From: CAIYQJ01 sp963717255
GTDB lineage: Bacteria > Chloroflexota > Limnocylindria > Limnocylindrales > CSP1-4
Length of the DNA: 64,000 bases
Direction of reading: 5' to 3'
NCBI GenBank assembly: GCA_963717255.1
Contig: CAVQVT010000006.1
Coordinates: 1-64,000 of the forward strand
Under the pieces are notes generated by a model. That model ran no database searches, was not told the DNA's origin, and was given only the letters and a program-made list of their open reading frames with translations. The position numbers and the translations under genes are program-made. Positions 19,403 to 28,533 of the stretch are shown here, in pieces (position 1 is the stretch's first letter; each line of letters starts with the position of its first letter).

Positions 19403-20020
19403 ATGGTCATCACCAACCCCTGGCACCGCCGCGGAGCGGCGCTCCTGCGGGTCGTGGTCGGCGTCGTCATGCTCTGGGCCGGCCTCGAGAAGCTCATCGG
19501 CACCCCCGGCGGCTGGTCCGCGTCGGGCTTCCTGAAGTTCGCGACCGCGGGCACGCTCGGCTGGCCATTCGTGAGCGGCGAGCCTGCCGAGGGCACGATC
19601 TTCAACCCGCTCCACGACTTCTGGGTGAGCCTCGCCGGCAACGCGACCGCGATGCAGGCGGTGGACGCGCTCGTGATCGGCGGGGAGCTCCTGGTCGGCA
19701 TGGCTCTGGTCCTGGGCATCCTCACCCGTCTTTCGGCGATCCTGGGCGCGCTGATGATGTTCCTGTTCTTCCTGGCCTCGTGGGACTTCGCCTACGGGAT
19801 CGTCAACCAGCAGCTCACGTACGCCGTCGTCTTCCTCGCGATCGGCGGCATGGGCGCCGGCAAGTACTACGGGCTCGACGCGTGGGCGGGAGAGACCGCG
19901 TTCGCGACGAAGAACCGTTGGTTCCGGACGTGGTTCCTCTCCGGCGACCCGGTCGACGAGAGGCCGGGCCGCTCCATCGACGCTCCGAGCGGTGCCGCGG
20001 AGGCGCCCGCGACGGCCTGA
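19403..20020 (+). CDS. DoxX-like membrane protein
   Basis: A 205-residue protein with four hydrophobic segments (about 10-30, 80-105, 108-128 and 133-150). RVVVGVVMLWAGLEKLIGTP at the start is typical of DoxX/DoxD proteins. FNPLHDFWVSLAGNA and the IVNQQLTYAVVFLAIG region also fit the group that includes the small thiosulfate:quinone oxidoreductase subunit. No partner oxidoreductase is nearby, so a redox role is only inferred. The start has GGAAGGGGA 6-15 bases upstream. The C-terminal cytoplasmic tail is Ala-rich. A long perfect hairpin follows. Confidence 0.75.
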   Translation: MVITNPWHRRGAALLRVVVGVVMLWAGLEKLIGTPGGWSASGFLKFATAGTLGWPFVSGEPAEGTIFNPLHDFWVSLAGNATAMQAVDALVIGGELLVGMALVLGILTRLSAILGALMMFLFFLASWDFAYGIVNQQLTYAVVFLAIGGMGAGKYYGLDAWAGETAFATKNRWFRTWFLSGDPVDERPGRSIDAPSGAAEAPATA

Positions 20021-20043
20021 CAACATCGATCCTGGATCACGGA

Positions 20044-20083
20044 CCACACGACGCGGCGGCCGGGGGGCCGCCGCGTCGTGTGG
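20044..20083. terminator. Perfect 18-bp hairpin after DoxX gene
   Basis: Arms 20044-20061 and 20066-20083 are exact reverse complements with loop GGGG, 24 bases after the DoxX stop. It is the longest perfect hairpin noticed. No T-tract follows. Confidence 0.65.
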
Positions 20084-20194
20084 GTCCCGGCCCGCGGTGG
20101 CCGACGCGAACGCCCGCCACAGCCGGGGCATGCCGACCGAGCCGGACCCTCCGACCCCCGGTAGAACGGATGGTCTAATGGTGGCCGCGCGGTG

Positions 20195-20200
20195 TATGCT
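20195..20200 (+). promoter_or_regulatory. TATGCT box before lhr
   Basis: TATGCT ends nine bases before the GTG at 20210, so the start is nearly leaderless if the box is used. Confidence 0.35.
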
Positions 20201-20209
20201 CGTCGTCCA

Positions 20210-23200
20210 GTGCCCACGCGAACGCCCCGCGCCGCGGATCGGGGCCGTCCGGCCGCCGATCCCGCGCCCTCCATCGATCCTCTCGCGCCGTTCTCGCCGG
20301 AGGTCCGCGCCTGGTTCTCCGGCGCGTTCGCCGCGCCCACCGCCGCGCAGGTCGGCGGCTGGGCTGCGATCTCCGCCGGCAGCCACACGCTCATCCACGC
20401 GCCCACCGGGAGTGGCAAGACGCTCGCCGCCTTCCTCTGGTGCATCGACCGACTTGCCGTGGACGATCGGTCGCCGACTTCGACGACCCGCGTGCTCTAC
20501 GTGTCGCCCCTCAAGGCGCTCGCGTACGACGTCGAGCGGAACCTCCGGGCACCCCTGGCCGGGATCGCGCTGGCCGCGGAGCGCCTCGGCCGCCCGGCTC
20601 CCGCGATCACGATCGGGACACGCACGGGCGACACCGCGTCGGACCAGCGACGACGCATGCTCAAGACACCTCCGGACATCCTCGTCACCACCCCGGAGTC
20701 GCTGTACCTCCTGCTCACGAGCGGCGGCCGGGAGACTCTCCGGGGCGTCGAGCACGTCATCGTGGACGAGGTCCACGCGGTCGCGGGCACGAAGCGCGGC
20801 GCGCACCTCGCGATCTCCCTCGAGCGGCTGGAGCGCCTGGCGGCGCGTCCACCCCAGCGGATCGGGCTCTCGGCGACCCAGCGGCCCCTGGAGACGGTCG
20901 CGCGGTTCCTCGGCGGGACCGGTCCGGGTCGCGAGGTGGCCATCGTGGACGCCGGCGGCGACAAGACGCTGGAGCTGCAGGTCGTCGTCCCGATCGAGGA
21001 CCTCTCGCGGATCGGCGAGTCGCTCCCCCTCGAGGAGCAGCCGTCCGGGCCCGCGGCCGGCCCCGAGGCGAAGGTGAGCATCTGGCCGGCGATCCACCCG
21101 CGGATCCTCGACCTGGTCCGCTCCCACCGCAGCACGATCGTGTTCTGCAACAGTCGGCGGCTGGCGGAGCGCCTGGCGCAGCGCCTCAACGAGCTCGCCG
21201 GCGAGGAGCTCGTCCGGGCCCACCATGGGTCGATCTCGCGGGAGCAGCGGGTCGCCATCGAGGAGGAGCTCAAGGCCGGTCGCCTGCCGGCGCTCGTCGC
21301 CACCAGCAGCCTGGAGCTCGGCATCGACATGGGGGCGGTGGACCTCGTGATCCAGGTCGAATCGCCCACGAGCGTCTCCCGTGGCCTCCAGCGGGTGGGG
21401 CGGGCCGGCCACGCGGTCGGCGTGCCCTCCCGCGGCGTCATCTTCCCCAAGTACCGCGGCGACCTGCTGGAGGCGGCGGTCGTCACGCGGCGGATGCTTG
21501 ATGGCGCGATCGAGCCGACGGTCCTGCCGCGCGACCCGCTCGACGTCCTCGCGCAGCAGATCGTCGCCATGACGGTCGTGGAGCCGTGGTCCGCGGACGA
21601 CCTCTACGCGACCGTGACGCGGGCCGCGCCCTTCGGTGATCTCGCGCGGGAGGCGTTCGACGGCGTGCTGGCGATGCTCGCCGGCGCCTACCCGTCCGAC
21701 GAGTTCGCCGAGCTGAAGGCGCGCGTGGCATGGGACCGGGTCACCGACGTGGTGACGGGCCGCCGCGACGCACGGACGGTCGCGCTCACGAGCGGCGGGA
21801 CGATCCCCGACCGGGGGCTCTTCGGCGTCTTCATCGTGGGCGACCCGGGGATGACGGGCAGGCGGGTGGGCGAGCTCGACGAGGAGATGGTCTACGAGAC
21901 GCGCGTCGGCGAGGTCATCACGCTCGGCGCGACGAGCTGGCGCGTGGAGGAGATCACGCCCGACCGGGTCCTCGTCTCACCGGCGCCGGGGGTCCCGGGC
22001 CGGCTGCCCTTCTGGCATGGCGACGCGATCGGGCGGCCGGTGGAGCTGGGCCGGGCGATCGGCGCGTTCGTGCGAGAGATCGAGGCCGACATCGCGTCGG
22101 GCACGAAGGCGCGGGTGCGGGCGGCGGCGCGCCTGTCCGCCGACCACATGCTCGACGACCTCGCGGCAGAGAACCTGCTCGCCTACCTGGAGGACGAGCG
22201 GGCCGCGACCGGCGCGTTGCCGACGGACCGTCGGATCGTCGTCGAGCGGTTCCGCGACGAGCTCGGCGACTGGCGCCTGGTGCTGCTCACGCCGTTCGGC
22301 GGCCGCGTGCATGCTCCGTGGGCGCTCGCCGTGGAGGCGCGCCTGCGGGAGCGCCTGGGGTCCGATGTCCAGTCGATCTGGTCCGACGACGGGATCGCCT
22401 TCCGCCTCCCGGAGGGCGACCTGGTCGGCGTGGAGGACCTGCTCTTCCCCGGCCCGGACGAGATCGACGACCTGGTCGTGGGGACGGTGGGCGGCTCGGC
22501 GCTCTTCGCGTCGCGGTTCCGCGAGAACGCGGCCCGTGCCCTCCTTCTGCCGCGCCGGCGGCCCGGCGCCCGGACGCCGCTCTGGCAGCAGCGCCAGCGC
22601 TCGGCGGATCTCCTCTCCGTCGCGAGCCGGTATGGCTCCTTCCCCATCCTCGTCGAGACGTATCGCGAGTGCCTCGCCGACGTCTTCGACCTGCCCGCCC
22701 TGCGCGAGGTCCTCGCCGGCATCCGTGCCCGGTCCATCGCCGTCCATTCGGTCGAGACGGCCCGGCCGTCCCCGTTCGCGTCGTCGCTGCTCTTCGACTA
22801 CGTCGCCGCGTACATGTACGAGGGTGACGCGCCACTGGCCGAGCGCCGCGCGCAGGCGCTCACGCTGGACCGCGACCTCCTCCGCGAGCTGCTCGGCCAG
22901 GAGGAGCTGCGCGAGCTGCTCGACCCCGCGGCGCTCGCGGACACCGAGCTCGCGCTCCAGGGGCTCGCGGATGGGCGGCAGGCGCGGACACCGGACGCGC
23001 TCCACGACCTCCTCCGGCGGCTCGGCGACCTCACGGAGGTCGAGGCCGCTGCGCGATGCGCGGTCGGCGAGGGGACGGATCCGGGCACGACGGCGGTCGC
23101 GTGGCTGGCCGAGCTGGAGTCATCGCGTCGGGCCGTCCGCGTCCGGATCGCCGGCGAAGAGCGATGGCTCGCCATCGAGGACGTGGGCCGGTATCGCGAC

Positions 23201-24901
23201 GCCGTCGGCGCCGCGCCGCCCCTCGGTGTGCCGGACGCGTTCCTCGCCCCGGCCGCGGATCCGCTCGGAGGACTGCTCGCCCGGTGGGCGCGCACGCACG
23301 GCCCGTTCACGGCCAACGAGCCGGCGGGCCGCTGGGGACTCCCGCCGCGGGCCGTGGAGGAGGCGCTGGCCGCGCTGCTCGGCGCGGGCGTGGTCCTCCG
23401 CGGCGAGTTCCGGCCCGGTGGCGCCGAGCGCGAATGGTGCGACCCGGAGGTCCTCCGCCAGCTCCGACGTCGCTCCCTCGCGCGTCTCCGGCGCGAGGTG
23501 GAGCCGGTCGAGCAGGCCGCCTACGCCCGCTTCCTTCTCGCATGGCAGGGCGTCGCCCCCCTCGGCGCGGCGGACCCGCCCGCGCGCGGCGCCGTCGCGC
23601 TCGAGCGCCTCGCCGAGACCGTGGATCAGCTCGCGGGCCTCGCGATCCCGGCCTCGGTCCTGGAGCGCGACGTCCTGCCCGCGCGCGTGCCCGGCTACCT
23701 GCCGCGGGTTCTCGACGAGCTCGGCTCGCTCGGGGAGGTCGCCTGGGTCGGCCGCGGCAGCCTCGGTCGCGACGACGGCCGCATCGCGCTCGTCCGGCCG
23801 GGTCGCGAAGGGCTCCTCTCGCCGGCGGACGGCGGCGGCGGCGCCGTGGGCGAGGCCGCCGCGCGTGAGTCCGCCGCGCGGCCGGCGGGGCCGCTCCACG
23901 ATGCGATCCGGGCGGCGCTCCGCGAACGGGGCGCGCTCTTCTACCGCCAGCTCCACGGGGTGGCCGGCGGCGGGCCGGACCGCGAGGTCCTCGACGCGCT
24001 CTGGGACCTCGTCTGGGCCGGCGAAGTGACGAACGACACGTTCGCTCCGCTCCGCGCGCTCCGCTGGCGGCGACCGTCGAAGGACGCGGCGCGCCGCGGC
24101 CCGCGCGTCGCCGCGCTCGGCCCGCCGGAGGCGGCCGGACGGTGGTCGCTCGTGCAGGCCGCTGCGCCGCCGCCAGACGCGCGGGCCGCCACCGAGCGGC
24201 TGCACGCGGTGGCGCTGGCGCTGCTCGAACGATACGGCGTGGTGACGCGCGCGGCGGTCGTCGCCGAGGGCGTGCCCGGCGGGTTCTCGGCGCTGTACCC
24301 GGTCCTCCGGGCGATGGAGGACGCGGGACGCATCCGGCGCGGGTACTTCGTGGACGGGCTGGGTGCCGCGCAGTTCGCGCTGCCGGGCGCGGTGGACAGG
24401 CTCCGGGCGATGCGGGACGCGCGCGCCGAGGACCCGGTCGTGCACGTCGTGGCGGCCGCCGACCCGGCGAGCCCCTGGGGCGGGATCCTGCCCTGGCCGC
24501 GGCGCGACCCGGACCGCGACCGGCGCGTCATCGCACGCGCGGCCGGCGCCCACGTGGTCCTCGTGGAGGGCGTCCCCGTGCTCGTCGCGGAGCGCGACGC
24601 GAAGGGGATCGTCACGCTCCCCGCGTTCGACGACCCCGGGACGGCCGTGCTCGCGCTGCGTGCGCTGAGCTTCCTCGTGACGGCCGGGCACGTCCGCGAT
24701 GTCGTGGTCGCCCGCGTGGACGGGGACGCGGTGTCCGCGTCGCCGCACCGCGCGACGCTCGTCGAGGCCGGGTTCGCTCACGCCTACCGGGGGATGGCGC
24801 TTCGAGGTGTCGCGCGGGGAGGCCCGACGCCCGCCGCCGCAGGCGTCGGGCCCGGCACGCACGCGTCCGGCGCCGACGTCCCGTCCCGCGGCGCCCGGTA
24901 G
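20210..24901 (+). CDS. lhr: Lhr-type large superfamily 2 helicase
   Basis: A 1563-residue helicase. The core has Walker A APTGSGKTLAAF (about residues 65-76), YVSPLKALAYDVERNLR, the DEVH box IVDEVHAVAGTKRG, motif III LSATQRPLE and motif VI SRGLQRVGRAGHAVG. The long C-terminal half (from about 850) is the Lhr-CTD, with winged-helix and DUF-type domains as in full-length bacterial Lhr. Lhr unwinds DNA and RNA:DNA hybrids with ATP and is linked to repair of crosslink or oxidative damage. GTG 20210 is preferred to GTG 20192 because it follows the TATGCT box. The next gene is a Nei-type glycosylase, the same order seen in mycobacteria. Confidence 0.9.
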   Translation: MPTRTPRAADRGRPAADPAPSIDPLAPFSPEVRAWFSGAFAAPTAAQVGGWAAISAGSHTLIHAPTGSGKTLAAFLWCIDRLAVDDRSPTSTTRVLYVSPLKALAYDVERNLRAPLAGIALAAERLGRPAPAITIGTRTGDTASDQRRRMLKTPPDILVTTPESLYLLLTSGGRETLRGVEHVIVDEVHAVAGTKRGAHLAISLERLERLAARPPQRIGLSATQRPLETVARFLGGTGPGREVAIVDAGGDKTLELQVVVPIEDLSRIGESLPLEEQPSGPAAGPEAKVSIWPAIHPRILDLVRSHRSTIVFCNSRRLAERLAQRLNELAGEELVRAHHGSISREQRVAIEEELKAGRLPALVATSSLELGIDMGAVDLVIQVESPTSVSRGLQRVGRAGHAVGVPSRGVIFPKYRGDLLEAAVVTRRMLDGAIEPTVLPRDPLDVLAQQIVAMTVVEPWSADDLYATVTRAAPFGDLAREAFDGVLAMLAGAYPSDEFAELKARVAWDRVTDVVTGRRDARTVALTSGGTIPDRGLFGVFIVGDPGMTGRRVGELDEEMVYETRVGEVITLGATSWRVEEITPDRVLVSPAPGVPGRLPFWHGDAIGRPVELGRAIGAFVREIEADIASGTKARVRAAARLSADHMLDDLAAENLLAYLEDERAATGALPTDRRIVVERFRDELGDWRLVLLTPFGGRVHAPWALAVEARLRERLGSDVQSIWSDDGIAFRLPEGDLVGVEDLLFPGPDEIDDLVVGTVGGSALFASRFRENAARALLLPRRRPGARTPLWQQRQRSADLLSVASRYGSFPILVETYRECLADVFDLPALREVLAGIRARSIAVHSVETARPSPFASSLLFDYVAAYMYEGDAPLAERRAQALTLDRDLLRELLGQEELRELLDPAALADTELALQGLADGRQARTPDALHDLLRRLGDLTEVEAAARCAVGEGTDPGTTAVAWLAELESSRRAVRVRIAGEERWLAIEDVGRYRDAVGAAPPLGVPDAFLAPAADPLGGLLARWARTHGPFTANEPAGRWGLPPRAVEEALAALLGAGVVLRGEFRPGGAEREWCDPEVLRQLRRRSLARLRREVEPVEQAAYARFLLAWQGVAPLGAADPPARGAVALERLAETVDQLAGLAIPASVLERDVLPARVPGYLPRVLDELGSLGEVAWVGRGSLGRDDGRIALVRPGREGLLSPADGGGGAVGEAAARESAARPAGPLHDAIRAALRERGALFYRQLHGVAGGGPDREVLDALWDLVWAGEVTNDTFAPLRALRWRRPSKDAARRGPRVAALGPPEAAGRWSLVQAAAPPPDARAATERLHAVALALLERYGVVTRAAVVAEGVPGGFSALYPVLRAMEDAGRIRRGYFVDGLGAAQFALPGAVDRLRAMRDARAEDPVVHVVAAADPASPWGGILPWPRRDPDRDRRVIARAAGAHVVLVEGVPVLVAERDAKGIVTLPAFDDPGTAVLALRALSFLVTAGHVRDVVVARVDGDAVSASPHRATLVEAGFAHAYRGMALRGVARGGPTPAAAGVGPGTHASGADVPSRGAR

Positions 24902-24931
24902 CGGCGCGGGCAGGGGACGGGGAGCTCCGCG

Positions 24932-25753
24932 ATGCCCGAGGGAGACACCCTCTTCCGCACCGCCGCCGCGCTGCGTCCCCACCTCGTCGGGCGCACGGTC
25001 GCCGCGGCGCACGCGCGCCAGCCCGGCCCGCGTGCCGACTTGCTCGTCGGCCGCTCGATCACCGAGGTGGTCGCGATCGGGAAGAACCTCGTGATCCGGT
25101 TCGACTCGGGCCTCGAGCTGCGGACGCACCTCGGGATGCGCGGTTCCTGGCATCGCTACCGCCCCGGCGAGCACTGGCGCCGCCCGCCCGCCCGGGCCCG
25201 GATCTCGCTCGAGGTGCCCGGGGCGGTCGCCGTCTGCTTCGACGCGCCCACCGCCGAGATCCTCGAGACGCGCGCCGAGGCGCTCCACCGACCTCTCGGC
25301 GGGCTCGGGCCCGACCTCCTCGATGCCGCGTTCGACCCGGACGAGGCTCTGCGCCGGCTCCGGGCGCCGGAACGGGCCGGCGGGTCGATCGCGTCGGCCC
25401 TCCTGGACCAGCGGGCGCTCGCCGGGATCGGGAACGTCTACTGCGACGAGACCCTCTTCCTCGAGCGCGTGGACCCGTTCAGCCCCGTCGCCGACCTGCC
25501 GGACGCGACCCTGCGGCGGCTCGTGGGCCGTGCCCGCGACCTGCTGTGGGCGAACCGCGAGGCGGTCCGGCGGACGACCACGCCCGACCCGATGGCGGCC
25601 ACGGGCCGGCGCCTCTGGGTCTACGGCAGAGCCGGCCGGCCCTGCCGGCGGTGCGGCGCGACCCTCCTCGCGCGTCGACACGGAGATCTCCCGCGCCGCC
25701 GGACGTGGTGCCCGCGATGCCAGACGGCGGGGGCCGGGACGGAAGGCGGCTGA
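24932..25753 (+). CDS. nei: Fpg/Nei-family DNA glycosylase
   Basis: A 273-residue protein with the invariant MPEGD start (Pro2 becomes the N-terminal Schiff-base amine, Glu3 catalytic), Lys51 in AIGKNLVIRF, the helix-2-turn-helix region with LAGIGNVYCDE and a C-terminal zinc finger, Cys238/Cys241/Cys260/Cys263. This family removes oxidised bases and cuts the strand by beta/delta elimination. The start MPEGDT and the fingers match the Nei (endonuclease VIII) branch of actinobacteria-like proteins. It is 30 bases after lhr and probably co-transcribed, suggesting a shared role in oxidative or alkylation repair. Confidence 0.9.
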   Translation: MPEGDTLFRTAAALRPHLVGRTVAAAHARQPGPRADLLVGRSITEVVAIGKNLVIRFDSGLELRTHLGMRGSWHRYRPGEHWRRPPARARISLEVPGAVAVCFDAPTAEILETRAEALHRPLGGLGPDLLDAAFDPDEALRRLRAPERAGGSIASALLDQRALAGIGNVYCDETLFLERVDPFSPVADLPDATLRRLVGRARDLLWANREAVRRTTTPDPMAATGRRLWVYGRAGRPCRRCGATLLARRHGDLPRRRTWCPRCQTAGAGTEGG

Positions 25754-26006
25754 GCCGGCGACCCGGAGAACCCGGTCTTCGGCTTCCGGCCGGGCGAGGT
25801 CGCCGTGCTCTTCCGCCGGGAGCTACTCGGTCGACCGCTCCCTCTTCCGGCTCGTCCGCCCGGAGGCCACCGGCCGCCGCGTCGGTCCGCCTCCACCCGA
25901 CGGCATCGCTGGGTCGAGGTCCGGGACCGCCGGCCCTTGACGGCCGTGCGCCCCACGCCCACGGTCCTGGCGTCCGACCGCCCCGGTCGGCTCGCGGGGG
26001 CGTGCG
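25754..26006. other. 253-base intergenic region
   Basis: No gene is seen. TTGACG occurs near 25937, but no matching -10 at normal spacing was found. Confidence 0.3.
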
Positions 26007-27410
26007 ATGGCACTGGCGTCCGAGGCGACCCTCGATCCGGCCGACGAGAGCGCCCGCCCGACCAGGCTCCTCCCGCTCCGGCAGCTCGTCGACCTGTCGA
26101 TCTACTGGCTGGGCCTCTCCTGCATCTGGGCCGGCCTGGACGTCATCCTCGCCGGTCGCCTGGAGTACGAGGGGCTCGTCCCGGCAGGCACGGAAGGCGG
26201 AGCGCTCGTCCGGATCGGGATCCTGGGCGCCTTCGTCGCCGCCTTCCTGCAGCCGACCGTCGGCGCCGTCAGCGACTACACGACGAGCCGCTGGGGCCGG
26301 CGGAAGCCGTACATCCTCGTCGGGTCGCTCCTCGATGTCCTCTTCCTCGTGGGCATCGCGACATCGAACTCGGTCCTCATGCTCGCCGTGTTCGTCCTTC
26401 TGCTCCAGGCGAGCTCGAACTCCGCGCAGGGCCCGTTCCAGGGGTACGTGCCGGACCTCGTCGCCGAGCCGCAGGTGGGGCTCGCGTCGGCGCTGCTCGG
26501 CATCTTCTCCGTCCTCGGCATCGTCACCGGCACGGTGGTGGGCTCGATCGGCGTCTTCCTCCACCAGTACGGGCTCGCGACGGTGGGCCTGGGGCTGATC
26601 GAGGTCGCGACGATGCTGGTCGTCTTCTACCGTGTCCACGAGGGACGGGCGGCGAAGGACCGGCGCGGGATGAGCTGGCTCCGCGTCGCCGGCTCGGCGT
26701 GGGGCCTGGACATCCTGAAGCAGCGGAGCTTCATGTGGCTCCTGGGTTCCCGTTTCTTCTTCCTCATGGCGGGCGGCGTCCTCATGAAGCTCGCCCTCTT
26801 CTACGTCTCGCGATCGCTCGGCCAGTCGCAGCAGCAGACGGCGACCCTGGTCGCCGTCATCCCGGTGATCGTCATCGCGGCGACGGCGCTCGCCATCGTC
26901 CCGTCCGCCCGGATCTCCGACCTCGTGGGCCGCAAGCCGGTCATCTGGGTGGCCTGCGCGGTCGGGGCGGGTGGCATGCTCGTCGTCATGCTCGCTCCCG
27001 GGATCCCCGTCGCCTTCGCCGGGACGGCGATGTACGGGATCGCCGCCGGGATCTTCCTCGCGGTGGACTGGGCCCTCATGACGGACATCATCCCGAAGGC
27101 CTCGTCGGGCCGGTACATGGGCCTCAGCAACGTCGCGACGGCGACGAGCGGGATCGTCGGCCTCGCGGTCGGCGCGACGCTCATGGACGTGGTCGGCGGT
27201 CCCGGCCAGGGCGGATCCGGGCCGCGAGCCGCGATGGGCTTCGCGGCCCTCGCGTTCGTCGTCGCGGCCGTCCTCCTGGTGCCGGTCCGGGAGCCGGCGC
27301 GGGGAAGGGCGGCGCGGCGAGCCGCGGAAGCCCTGGCGCTGACAGGGACCGCGGGGGACCTCCCGGTGCCCGTGGTCGCCGATCCGCCCGGCCCGACCTC
27401 AGGCGGCTGA
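26007..27410 (+). CDS. GPH/SLC45-like sugar transporter
   Basis: A 467-residue, 12-helix major facilitator-like protein. YWLGLSCIWAGLDVILAGRL at the start, QPTVGAVSDYTTSRWGRRKP with the RWGRRKPYILVG loop, and GPFQGYVPDLV resemble the glycoside-pentoside-hexuronide and sucrose (SLC45) group, which take up disaccharides with H+. The second half repeats a short form, PSARISDLVGRKPVIW, between helices 8 and 9, as expected for an MFS. It ends 3'-to-3' with the GT87 gene, with a 12-base overlap. The exact sugar is unknown. Confidence 0.7.
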   Translation: MALASEATLDPADESARPTRLLPLRQLVDLSIYWLGLSCIWAGLDVILAGRLEYEGLVPAGTEGGALVRIGILGAFVAAFLQPTVGAVSDYTTSRWGRRKPYILVGSLLDVLFLVGIATSNSVLMLAVFVLLLQASSNSAQGPFQGYVPDLVAEPQVGLASALLGIFSVLGIVTGTVVGSIGVFLHQYGLATVGLGLIEVATMLVVFYRVHEGRAAKDRRGMSWLRVAGSAWGLDILKQRSFMWLLGSRFFFLMAGGVLMKLALFYVSRSLGQSQQQTATLVAVIPVIVIAATALAIVPSARISDLVGRKPVIWVACAVGAGGMLVVMLAPGIPVAFAGTAMYGIAAGIFLAVDWALMTDIIPKASSGRYMGLSNVATATSGIVGLAVGATLMDVVGGPGQGGSGPRAAMGFAALAFVVAAVLLVPVREPARGRAARRAAEALALTGTAGDLPVPVVADPPGPTSGG

Positions 27411-28364
27411 GACCCCGAACCACGCGAGGACCGCCACCCGGGACGCATGCACCGCCGCGCGCATCGCCTCGCCCCGGTCCGCCCTGAATCGCGCGCGCCA
27501 GCCCGCCGCCCACGCCGACGCCGTCGCGCGCATCGCCGGCCAGCGGGACGGTCGCGCCCACCACGCCGGGTCGGGGTGGTTCCAGAGCCACGGGATCATC
27601 GCCCACAGGAGGACCAGGTAGTCGATCCGGGCGGGGCGCGGGAAGGCGAAGACGGTCTCGATCTGGACGAGGGTGGCCGGCAGCGTGGCGAGCGTGAGGA
27701 TCGCGGCGAGCGCGAGCCACAGGACCCCCCAGCCACGGGCCCGCGGCGCGAGCAGCGGCAGGAAGACCACGGGGACCCATTTCATCGCCGTGGCGAGGGC
27801 CCACAGCGAGCCTGCGACGGGTGGCCGGACGATCTGCGCCGCCCAGAGCATGAAGGCGAGGAGGAGGTTGATGTTCCCCGTGTCCACGTTCGCAGCGATC
27901 GGGAACGAGAGGAGGAGGACGGCGACCGCGGTCGAGAGCGGGCGCCTGCGGTACGCCCACCCGGCGGTCCAGAACAGGAGGAGGATCGTCGCGCCGCGCC
28001 AGACGAACCAGGCGACGTTCCACGGGAGGAGGGCCCACGGGAGGAAGAGCGGAAGCATCCACGGCGCGTACACGTACGGCATGAACGGGCCGACCGCGGT
28101 GTACGGGTCGCCGCCCGCGAGCCAGATCCGGACGCCGGCCCAGTAGGCGCGGGCGTCCGCGCCGGCGGCCTCGCCCCGCGCGAGCAGTCCGGCCCCGAAG
28201 ACCCCGAGGACGACCCCGAGGATCACGATCGCGGCCACGCGCCGCGGGTCGCGGAGGCGCCCGACCTCACGGCGGAAGGCCCGTCGCCAGACCCGGGCGT
28301 GCGCCCGGGAGCGCCGCGCGATCGCATCGCCGCGGGTCCGGATCCCGGGAGTGCCGACGACCAC
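27399..28364 (-). CDS. GT87-like membrane glycosyltransferase
   Basis: A 321-residue protein with about eight hydrophobic segments, of the DUF2029/GT87 polyprenyl-phosphate-mannosyltransferase type. DARAYWAGVRIWLAGGDPYT and VYAPWMLPLFLPW in the first extracellular loop resemble the substrate loop of such enzymes, which use a polyprenyl-phospho-sugar donor outside the membrane. GTG 28364 is chosen because GGAGGAA lies just before it; ATG 28394 is an alternative. The last 12 bases overlap the end of the converging MFS gene. The acceptor glycan is unknown. Confidence 0.65.
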   Translation of the reverse strand: MVVGTPGIRTRGDAIARRSRAHARVWRRAFRREVGRLRDPRRVAAIVILGVVLGVFGAGLLARGEAAGADARAYWAGVRIWLAGGDPYTAVGPFMPYVYAPWMLPLFLPWALLPWNVAWFVWRGATILLLFWTAGWAYRRRPLSTAVAVLLLSFPIAANVDTGNINLLLAFMLWAAQIVRPPVAGSLWALATAMKWVPVVFLPLLAPRARGWGVLWLALAAILTLATLPATLVQIETVFAFPRPARIDYLVLLWAMIPWLWNHPDPAWWARPSRWPAMRATASAWAAGWRARFRADRGEAMRAAVHASRVAVLAWFGVSAA

Positions 28365-28479
28365 GTCTTCCTCCGGGCAGGTCCGCCGGCGCATGCCGCG
28401 CCGCTCGCCGCATGATGGGCGGACGAGCCGCGGGCACGCAAGCGCGCGGCGCGGCGCCCGCCCCGGCACGTGGCGGCCC

Positions 28480-28485
28480 TACACT
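28480..28485 (+). promoter_or_regulatory. TACACT box before M20 peptidase gene
   Basis: TACACT is followed by about 48 bases of leader with a ribosome site (GGAGG) before the TTG start, so this gene is leadered. Confidence 0.4.
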
Positions 28486-28533
28486 CGACCGGCCGCGGCG
28501 GTCGCGCCGCACCCGCAGCCCGGAGGCTCTCCG

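Noticed and set aside
23120..25681. 853-residue ORF opposite lhr and nei
   Set aside because: Antisense to two strongly recognised genes; low-complexity Arg/Ala composition and no motif.
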